Assembly: GCA_934202525.1 (NCBI GenBank)
Contig: CAKPYB010000017.1
Span: 1-62,819 of the forward strand
Origin: an uncultured Prevotella sp.
Lineage (GTDB): Bacteria > Bacteroidota > Bacteroidia > Bacteroidales > Bacteroidaceae
Direction of reading: 5' to 3'
Length of the DNA: 62,819 nucleotides
Below the pieces are notes generated by a model. That model had not been told where the DNA came from. It did no database searches and saw only the letters and a list, made by a program, of their open reading frames with translations. A program made the position numbers and the translations under genes. Positions 25,326 to 31,693 of the stretch are shown here, piece after piece (position 1 is the first letter of the stretch; each line of letters begins with the position of its first letter).

Positions 25326-25369
25326 AAGAACTGTACGGCACGGGCTGAAAGCTCAAAAGTTCTTAGCCC
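25326..25369. repeat. REP-like element with two interleaved dyads
   Basis: AAGAACT (25326-25332) pairs with AGTTCTT (25358-25364), and GGGCT (25342-25346) pairs with AGCCC (25365-25369). The dyads interlock rather than nest. It lies in the 363-bp gap between the acyltransferase and ATPase genes. Confidence 0.5.
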
Positions 25370-25400
25370 TGGGGGATAATAGCAAACAGCAAGGTGTTCT

Positions 25401-25488
25401 ATAGCCAAATCGAAGGAAAATTGCTCGATTTGGCTATAGTATAACCTATTCTTTAGCCAAATCGAGTTAAAATTCATCGATTTGGCTA
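25401..25488. promoter_or_regulatory. Two tandem palindromes upstream of the AAA ATPase
   Basis: The same 12-13 bp arm, ATAGCCAAATCGA, occurs four times: 25401-25413 with its inverse 25425-25437, and 25454-25465 with its inverse 25477-25488. The second palindrome ends 32 bp before the -7 element TATATTTG (25520-25527). This looks like a duplicated operator for a dimeric regulator, or two RNA hairpins if transcribed. Confidence 0.6.
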
Positions 25489-25496
25489 TAGAATCC

Positions 25497-25527
25497 TTGT
25501 TTTTCTCGGATAATTATCTTATATTTG
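25497..25527 (+). promoter_or_regulatory. Promoter of the AAA ATPase gene
   Basis: TATATTTG at 25520-25527 with TTG at 25497-25499, 20 bp upstream. It lies 30 bp before ATG 25557 and supports that start. Confidence 0.6.
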
Positions 25528-25556
25528 CACCATCATTAAAGTTAGATTTAAAAGGT

Positions 25557-26978
25557 ATGGAGCAAATTATCGGACGAAAGAAAGAAATCGAGCTGTTGAC
25601 AGAATATTATCATTCTGGCAAAGCTGAGTTTGTGGCTGTATATGGCAGGCGTCGTATCGGCAAGACTTATCTTGTGAGAAATCTCTTCCGTGATAAGTTT
25701 GCCTTTGATATGTCTGGGTCTATAGAGGCACCAGCAGAGGCGCAACTCTCTAATTTCGGGTTTGCGCTGAGGGAATATGGAGATTCCAAACAGCCTATTC
25801 CTACGAATTGGACAGAGGCTTTTGAGGCATTGAAACAGTTGTTAAAGGCAAAAATGAAAAGAGAACGACTCGTTGTTTTTATCGATGAACTACCATGCTT
25901 GGATACGCCGAAATCTGGTTTCCAACAGGCTTTTGAGCACTTTTGGAACGGATGGGCAGCTTACCAAAGTGAAATCATGCTTATCGTTTGTGGCAGTGCC
26001 ACGTCGTGGATGATAGCCAATCTGATAGATAGTCATGGTGGGCTTCATAATAGGATAACGCACGAGATGTATCTTGCTCCATTTACTCTTCGTGAGACGG
26101 AACTGATGCTGCAAGCTTATGGATTCTCATGGACTCGCATTTCTATCCTTCAGATATATAGCATCCTTGGTGGGGTGCCTTATTATCTCAGTTTGTTGGA
26201 TAAAAAGCAAGGTGTGGAAGGGAATGTCGACAGATTGTTTTTCTCATCCCACGCTGAACTGAAGCGAGAATATGGAAGACTATATTCGTCCTTGTTTAGA
26301 AATTCTGAGTCCTATATGCGTGTCATAGAGGCACTTGCCTCATGCAGACAAGGTATGACCCGAAAGGAAATCATGGAGAAATTGAAGCTGAAATCAGGTG
26401 GAACTTTGACAAAGGTTCTTAGTGAATTGATAAATTGCGATTTTGTAAGAGGGTATAATACCAGGGATAAGAAGATAAAGCAGAAAGATCAAATCTTTCA
26501 GCTCACCGACCTCTATACATTATTTTATATGACGTTTTGCCATCCTGGTACGACGGACACGGAATATTGGACTCACTTGATGGGAAAACCTCGTCAAAAT
26601 ACTTGGTATGGCTTGGCTTTTGAGCGAGTTTGCATGTTGCATATTCCTCAAATCAAGCATTTCTTGGGGATAGACCAAATCCATACCGAGTATTATTCTT
26701 GGCGAAGTAAGGTTTCAAAGCCAGCTGCGCAAATCGACTTACTGATAGAACGTGCCGATAATCTCGTGAATCTATGTGAAATCAAGTATTCGCAGATGCC
26801 TTACACGATCACTAAGGAGGAGGATATGCGCATTCGTAATCGTATGGCAGATTTCGTGGCAGAAACAGGGATAAAAAGTGGCATTATCCCAACGATGATT
26901 ACTACTTTTGGCGTGCGCCTTACACAGTATGCAGCCTTGGCTCAAGTACAAATCACAATGGACGACCTGTTCGTATAA
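25557..26978 (+). CDS. AAA ATPase (ATPase_2/DUF234-type)
   Basis: A 473-residue protein. It begins MEQIIGRKKEIELLTEYYHS with Walker A YGRRRIGKTYLV (about residues 30-41) and Walker B LVVFIDELPCLD. The sensor region is LIVCGSATSWM, followed by an EMYLAPFTL segment. A winged-helix-like region (GMTRKEIMEKLKLKSGGTLTKVLSEL) and a C-terminal domain with LCEIKYS, a PD-(D/E)xK-like motif, follow. This is the ATPase_2 plus DUF234 layout. Such ATPases are numerous in Prevotella and their role is unknown. It sits behind duplicated palindromes and ahead of a repeat array. Confidence 0.85.
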   Translation: MEQIIGRKKEIELLTEYYHSGKAEFVAVYGRRRIGKTYLVRNLFRDKFAFDMSGSIEAPAEAQLSNFGFALREYGDSKQPIPTNWTEAFEALKQLLKAKMKRERLVVFIDELPCLDTPKSGFQQAFEHFWNGWAAYQSEIMLIVCGSATSWMIANLIDSHGGLHNRITHEMYLAPFTLRETELMLQAYGFSWTRISILQIYSILGGVPYYLSLLDKKQGVEGNVDRLFFSSHAELKREYGRLYSSLFRNSESYMRVIEALASCRQGMTRKEIMEKLKLKSGGTLTKVLSELINCDFVRGYNTRDKKIKQKDQIFQLTDLYTLFYMTFCHPGTTDTEYWTHLMGKPRQNTWYGLAFERVCMLHIPQIKHFLGIDQIHTEYYSWRSKVSKPAAQIDLLIERADNLVNLCEIKYSQMPYTITKEEDMRIRNRMADFVAETGIKSGIIPTMITTFGVRLTQYAALAQVQITMDDLFV

Positions 26979-26993
26979 ACAAATGGTGCAGTG

Positions 26994-27094
26994 TCGTAAG
27001 TCCGTAATACAGGTTCGCAAGTCCGCTAGGCGTTAGTGAGAAACGCAAGCCCGCAGGAACGCCTAACGGCCCCTAACGCCTAACGGACTTACGA
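26994..27094. repeat. Large hairpin element after the AAA ATPase
   Basis: TCGTAAGTCCG (26994-27004) pairs with CGGACTTACGA (27084-27094). Inside, GTCCGCTAGGCGTTAG (27021-27036) pairs with 27073-27088 apart from one G-T, competing for part of the same arm. It shares strings such as CGCAAGCCCGC and CCTAACGCCTA with the hairpin at 27797-27876. Confidence 0.65.
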
Positions 27095-27198
27095 GCTGTT
27101 GATTTATGACACACCCTCTTGTGGACCTTCAGCCCGTACTTGAACCAAAAGTTACAGAAAAAGTTTCTATGGTTGCACGCAAGTACATGAAGAAGAAT

Positions 27199-27513
27199 AC
27201 TCAAGTGGTTCAGTCAGCCAACTCAAGTGGTTCAGTCAAGCAATTCAAGTGGTTCAGTCAGCGAGTTCAGACGTCTCAGTTAGCTGATGCAGACGTCTCG
27301 ATAAGCTTACAGATACGTCTCCGTTAGCCTACGCTGTCATATTCGTAACCCGATGCAGTCATATTCGTAACCCGATGCAGCCATATTCGTAACCCGACGC
27401 AGCCATATTCGTAACCCGACGCAGCCATATTTGTAACCCGACGCAGCCATATTTGTAACCCGACGCAGCCATGTTCGTAACCCGATGCAGCCATATTTGT
27501 AACCCGATGCAGC
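27199..27513. repeat. Mosaic tandem array with exact 22-bp period
   Basis: Fourteen full units of exactly 22 bp (27199-27506) plus a partial one. Units 1-3 share CAAGTGGTTCAGTC, units 4-6 share CGTCT at the same phase, and units 7-14 share CAT(A/G)TT(C/T)GTAACCCG. Neighbouring units resemble each other most, as expected from local duplication. The unit length is not a multiple of three, so it is not a protein repeat. There are no unique spacers, so it is not CRISPR. Confidence 0.85.
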
Positions 27514-27542
27514 CTTTATATGAACAAATTTTATGTAATTAT

Positions 27543-27750
27543 CTATCATCCATCACGATTTGCATCTCTTACATATCTTGATATATTGACATACAGACAC
27601 TTGAATGGCGTGATAGATAACCCCAAATCGTGATGGATAGCGTGATGGATATTGTAAACTTTTTATCAATCTATCACGCTAAGTAAAAGAGATAATATCC
27701 TCATTATCAAATAGTTAAAGTTTTAAAAATAGAAAACGTGATGGATGTGA
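27543..27750. repeat. Dispersed CGTGATGGAT motif cluster
   Basis: The motif or its complement appears about six times in 200 bp, for example ATCCATCACGATTT (27548-27561) with its exact inverse at 27625-27638, and further copies at 27609, 27640, 27670 and 27737. No coding frame is credible here. Confidence 0.6.
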
Positions 27751-27796
27751 GGGATAAAACAGATTTTAAACTAAAAAAATGAGGGTATTCTATTAG

Positions 27797-27876
27797 ATAC
27801 GCGAGTCCGTTAGGCGTTCTATTAGAAACGCAAGCCCGCTAGGCGTATCTCCCTAACGCCTAGCGGACTCGCGTAT
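27797..27876. repeat. Large hairpin element between repeat island and HAD gene
   Basis: Arms 27797-27816 and 27857-27876 (20 bp, one G-T mismatch), sequence ATACGCGAGTCCG. It is related to the hairpin at 26994-27094, so the two bracket the repeat island. It could also terminate the minus-strand operon that ends at 27931. Confidence 0.7.
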
Positions 27877-27930
27877 ACTTGATACGGCGTTTCGCCGTAC
27901 ATGGGTAGTTGGCAAAATACAGGCTCGTTT

Positions 27931-28575
27931 CTAAATTCTGAAGGACTTGTAATGACCTTTATCGGCGAAGGAGAGCATCTCCTTGTCGCCTCGGCTGTCG
28001 CCAAATGCCTCAATATCATATTGCGTGCGGTCGAAAGATAATGAGGGGGTACTGTAGGCATTGGCGGTTGTGGTGGTCAGTGCCTCGCAGATGCGATGCA
28101 CCTTTTCCTCGCCATAGCAGTTGTTGCTCTTGAACTTGCCGGTAAGTCTGCCGTCAATCACTTCTATCTGGGTGCCTAAAACCCTGACTCCATCCAGGCC
28201 GCGAACTTTAAAGAACGGGCGGACCCAATTGTCGATGCTGGCACTCACGATGAAAACCTGAGCACCTGCAACCAAGGCTTCGTGTACCAGCGTAACACCT
28301 TTGGGGCGCAACAGATGCTGGTATTCTTCGGCAAAATCGCGGCAGAGCGCATCAAACTTCTCGATACGCATGCCGGCAAAAAGATGGGCAAAGATGAGTT
28401 GCTTCGCCTTCCAGTTGGGAAAGAGATGCAACTTCATCAGTATCAGGAGCGGACTGTACATCAGGAAAACCATCAGAAAACGAGCGGTACCCTTGGCATA
28501 TCTGATGAATTCCAGCAGGGTATCGCTTGTTGTCAGCGTTCCGTCGAAATCGAAACAATATAATTTTTTCTTCAT
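27931..28575 (-). CDS. HAD-IB family phosphatase
   Basis: A 214-residue protein starting MKKKLYCFDFDGTLTTSDTL, with Asp9 and Asp11 as the HAD nucleophile pair. VFIVSASIDNW (motif II) and AFGDSRGDKEML (motif IV) are present. The HAD-IB subclass includes SerB-like phosphatases. It follows the UbiA gene by 4 bp. UbiA-HAD neighbours and fusions are common, which suggests it dephosphorylates the polyprenyl-linked product (inference). ATG 28575 is chosen because the upstream extension lies inside the UbiA gene. Confidence 0.85.
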   Translation of the reverse strand: MKKKLYCFDFDGTLTTSDTLLEFIRYAKGTARFLMVFLMYSPLLILMKLHLFPNWKAKQLIFAHLFAGMRIEKFDALCRDFAEEYQHLLRPKGVTLVHEALVAGAQVFIVSASIDNWVRPFFKVRGLDGVRVLGTQIEVIDGRLTGKFKSNNCYGEEKVHRICEALTTTTANAYSTPSLSFDRTQYDIEAFGDSRGDKEMLSFADKGHYKSFRI

Positions 28576-28579
28576 TTTC

Positions 28580-29485
28580 TTATACGATATAAATAAGGAA
28601 CAGGAAGGAGAGCAGCCAGGCAAGCACGATAAACTGGGTGATGCGGTCGCGCAGGATAATCTTCGTAGGGTCACCACTCTTCTGGTCTACCACGGCTATC
28701 TGTATGTATCTCAGCAAACCAACCAGCACAAAGACACTCGTAAGATAGAGATTCTCGGTATGGAAATTCTCGATGACCTCCGGACTCACCGTATACATGA
28801 TGTAACATACCAGGGTTACGGAAGCTGTAATCGTAATAGCCTGGTTGATGAAGGTGAGGTTGTAGCGGATGGTATTCTTGCGGGGAGCCTCGCCCGTCTT
28901 CTCCATGCGCAGCACATCATCGCGGCGCTTGGCAAAACTCATGAAGAGGGTGATGAGGAAGGTCATCAGCACAATCCACTTACTGAGTACGATGCCCGTT
29001 GCTACACCACCTGCCAGCAGACGGAGTACGAAACCGAAGGCCACGATACATACATCGATGATGGCATATTGCTTGAATTTGGCGCAGTAGCCGAGATTCA
29101 GAAGCCAATAGAAGATGATGATTCCCATCGTCTCCCATGATTCGAGCAGGCTGCATACACCCATAGAGAGGGCAAACATCAGGAACATCAGTCCGTATGC
29201 CTGCTTGATGCTGACCGCCCCCGATGCTATCGGACGATGACACTTGACCGGGTGGCGGCGGTCGGCCTCCACATCATAGATATCGTTGAAGCAATAGATG
29301 CTTGATGCGGCAAAGCTGTAGGCGAAGAAAGTAATCAGACCCGCCAGCAGAGCATCAGTATGTAACAGGGCGCCGCCAAAGAACAGCGGTAAGAAGATAA
29401 AGCCATTCTTGATCCATTGCTTCGGGCGAACCAGTCGCAGCAGCGCCGCAAAACCTTTGCTGTCTTCCAATTTATTCTCGTTCAT
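28580..29485 (-). CDS. UbiA family prenyltransferase (DPPR synthase-like)
   Basis: A 301-residue integral membrane protein with about nine helices. The prenyl-diphosphate/Mg motif NDIYDVEAD is at residues 67-75 (N67, D68, D71, D75). RLVRPKQWIKNGFIFLPLFFGG and the second acidic loop FAKRRDDVLRM are as in decaprenyl-phosphate phosphoribosyltransferases (Rv3806c-like). By analogy it would load phosphoribose on polyprenyl phosphate, giving a lipid pentose donor for the envelope. It is in an operon with acyltransferases, a phosphoethanolamine transferase and the HAD phosphatase. Confidence 0.85.
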   Translation of the reverse strand: MNENKLEDSKGFAALLRLVRPKQWIKNGFIFLPLFFGGALLHTDALLAGLITFFAYSFAASSIYCFNDIYDVEADRRHPVKCHRPIASGAVSIKQAYGLMFLMFALSMGVCSLLESWETMGIIIFYWLLNLGYCAKFKQYAIIDVCIVAFGFVLRLLAGGVATGIVLSKWIVLMTFLITLFMSFAKRRDDVLRMEKTGEAPRKNTIRYNLTFINQAITITASVTLVCYIMYTVSPEVIENFHTENLYLTSVFVLVGLLRYIQIAVVDQKSGDPTKIILRDRITQFIVLAWLLSFLFLIYIV

Positions 29486-29515
29486 AAAACTCCTATTTTC
29501 TTAATAAATCCTTTT

Positions 29516-30520
29516 TTACTTGATAAACTTAGCTAATTCTTTAGAAATCCATCCAGCTATCTTGCTCAGAACCCATGCTGCAGGCAGGGTGATGCCTATG
29601 CAGATGAAGAAGGTAGGCCAATAGCCCATGTGATGAGGCTCTATGTATTTCAGCACGAAGTGGATATGGAGCAGATAACACTCCAGGCTCAGCGCTCCCA
29701 CAAACATGAACCCCTTGTTAAACCAGCCCGGTGTGCGGCGGAAGATGCGGTTCAGCAGCAGGATGCTGGTGATGGTGAGCGGGATATAGAGCATGCGTTC
29801 CAGGAAGAGCGGGAACATGCCGTGCTTCTCCTGTTCCAGGAAGATGCTCGCCAGCAGCGTCATCAGGAACATGAGCCATATCATCCATATCGAAGCACCA
29901 TCGAGCGTCTGTTTCTGTCTTACCATCTCGCCCATGTTGATGCCGATGAAGAAGATAGGCACGCGGCTCCAGAAAATCTCCAGATGTCCTACTGCCTGAT
30001 GTATCGGGGTGACATATTGTACCAGGATGCACCACATGATCATCACCACCGGCAGCCAGCGGTAGATAGGATGGCGCCTGATGAGTTCCATATAGGCAGG
30101 GGCAAAGAGATAGAGCATCATCGTTGCCGGGATGTACCAGAAGTTGAGTTCATCATGCAGCCAGAATCCCCAGTTGATGGTTATCTCGCCAAAGAGATTG
30201 ATCCAGTTCCAGGTGCTTCCGCCCTGGAAAGCCGGGATATAGAAGAGGCAGGCGATGATGAGCCAGGTAGGGTAGATGCGCAGATAACGACGGATGAAGA
30301 AATGTTTGGCAGAAGGATTCTTCATCCACGAGAACCAGAGACCTATTCCGCTGAGAAAGAGGAACATGTCTACACCGACATTGCCCATTCTGCGAAGCCC
30401 GTAAAAGGCATCTTCTCTAGGCAATGCCACATGAAAGAGGATGATGAACAGCATGGCTGCTCCCATCAACTCGCCGCGAAACCGGCTGATATTCGCCAGT
30501 TCTATATCTTTTATCTTCAT
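29516..30520 (-). CDS. Acyltransferase 3 family membrane protein
   Basis: A 334-residue protein with about ten helices. The N-terminal MLFIILFHVALPREDAFYGLRRMGNVGVDMFLFLSGIGLWFSW carries the OafA-type His and the SGxxL motif. RRYLRIYPTWLI follows. It probably O-acetylates a surface glycan. It lies 9 bp after a second acyltransferase gene and 30 bp before ubiA, so it is part of one operon. Confidence 0.88.
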   Translation of the reverse strand: MKIKDIELANISRFRGELMGAAMLFIILFHVALPREDAFYGLRRMGNVGVDMFLFLSGIGLWFSWMKNPSAKHFFIRRYLRIYPTWLIIACLFYIPAFQGGSTWNWINLFGEITINWGFWLHDELNFWYIPATMMLYLFAPAYMELIRRHPIYRWLPVVMIMWCILVQYVTPIHQAVGHLEIFWSRVPIFFIGINMGEMVRQKQTLDGASIWMIWLMFLMTLLASIFLEQEKHGMFPLFLERMLYIPLTITSILLLNRIFRRTPGWFNKGFMFVGALSLECYLLHIHFVLKYIEPHHMGYWPTFFICIGITLPAAWVLSKIAGWISKELAKFIK

Positions 30521-30529
30521 GATTTTCTT

Positions 30530-31675
30530 TTAATATTTCGGGTTTGGAATCTTCTTCATCAGTTGGGTGAAGAGCCAAGCCAGGCAGATGCTCGATATGA
30601 TGTAGAGGAGCAGGCCGGCATAGATGTCGCCCTGACGGCTGATAGGGATGAATATCTTGCGGGTGATAGGGTGGCATACGAAGAGAGCGGCTGATATGCT
30701 GCCCATCCACTCTAATACCTTATAAATGCCTGATAGCCAGCTGATGTTCTGGAGCAGGTCGGCTACCAATACGCTCAGCAGACAGAAGAAGAAAGGCACG
30801 AAGGTCCAACCAACCATGCTGCCGCTCAGACTGTAGATAAGCGACAGACAGAAGATGCAGCCAAAGAAGTTGGTGATAGGCGAATGGAACGTCATGAGTA
30901 TCTTTTCGCCATATCTGGCATAGAGAATGCCCAAACCGAATGGCAGCATGCCGCCCATAAAGTTGTAGCGGTAGCGGTTCATCACTTCACTCTCCGGATT
31001 GTCAAAGCCCAGGAGAAGCTGGATGCCGATGCAGATGGCCATCAATCCTACTGTCCATCCCCAATGGCGGCGATAGAGCAGCAGTCGATAGATGATGTAA
31101 AGTTGCAGCATCAGACCGAAGAACCAGTACGGACCCGGCCAGATGATTCTGTCGGGATTCTCCAGCACGTTGTTGAACATGCCCAACATCGATATGATAT
31201 CCAGTACCTGATAGTGGTGAGGACCCTGCGTGATGTAGTCAACCATCGTGAATGCCACGAAACCTACTATCATCATCTTGAAGAGCTTCAGATAGTGATA
31301 GCGGATAAAGTGGAGCGGTTCACGCCAGTTGATGCTTCCTGTAAGTTTCTTGCCCGATATGTTATACATTCTGGTCTGCTGTTCGGTAGAGAGATGAGGT
31401 TTTGCCTCGTATTTCATCACCAGTCCGTAAGCACTCAGGAAGAGGAATACGGGCACACCGTAATGACCGAAGAACGAGAGCAGATGTACAGGCAGGTTGA
31501 GGTCCATACTGACCATTACCTGGTTCAGCCAGTCAACATTGTGCTGAAAGTACTGATACTCGTTCTCCTTGACGATAGGTCCCAGCCAATGGCAGTAGTT
31601 ATGCATGAAGATGCCGATGATGGCGAGTCCTCTAAGGGCATTGCATGCCGGGCGTGATAGAATAGCACTATTCAT
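30530..31675 (-). CDS. Acyltransferase family membrane protein
   Basis: A 381-residue polytopic protein. It starts MNSAILSRPACNALRGLAIIGIFMHNYCHWLGP, the acyltransferase 3 first-helix signature with His. FGHYGVPVFLFLSAYGLVMKYE and many hydrophobic helices follow. It is longer than the neighbouring acyltransferase and only distantly alike, so it is not a recent duplicate. The start is 18 bp after the phosphoethanolamine transferase stop. Confidence 0.86.
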   Translation of the reverse strand: MNSAILSRPACNALRGLAIIGIFMHNYCHWLGPIVKENEYQYFQHNVDWLNQVMVSMDLNLPVHLLSFFGHYGVPVFLFLSAYGLVMKYEAKPHLSTEQQTRMYNISGKKLTGSINWREPLHFIRYHYLKLFKMMIVGFVAFTMVDYITQGPHHYQVLDIISMLGMFNNVLENPDRIIWPGPYWFFGLMLQLYIIYRLLLYRRHWGWTVGLMAICIGIQLLLGFDNPESEVMNRYRYNFMGGMLPFGLGILYARYGEKILMTFHSPITNFFGCIFCLSLIYSLSGSMVGWTFVPFFFCLLSVLVADLLQNISWLSGIYKVLEWMGSISAALFVCHPITRKIFIPISRQGDIYAGLLLYIISSICLAWLFTQLMKKIPNPKY

Positions 31676-31693
31676 AATCAGTTTCTCCTTTCT

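Noticed and set aside
25557..26978. Insertion-sequence transposase
   Set aside because: Walker A/B and the ATPase_2/DUF234 layout are clear, and there are no terminal inverted repeats around the gene.
27106..27327. 73-codon plus-strand open frame
   Set aside because: It runs through the 22-bp array; its sequence is dictated by the repeats and has no ribosome-binding site or family resemblance.
27199..27513. CRISPR array
   Set aside because: Units are directly contiguous, with no unique spacers, and no cas genes are present in the window.
27337..27549. 70-codon minus-strand open frame with repeated peptide
   Set aside because: The apparent peptide repeat arises because three 22-bp units make 66 bp; it is repeat DNA, not a gene.
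29630..30694. 354-codon plus-strand frame across two acyltransferase genes
   Set aside because: His/Glu/Asp-rich composition is the complement of membrane-helix codons; not a gene.
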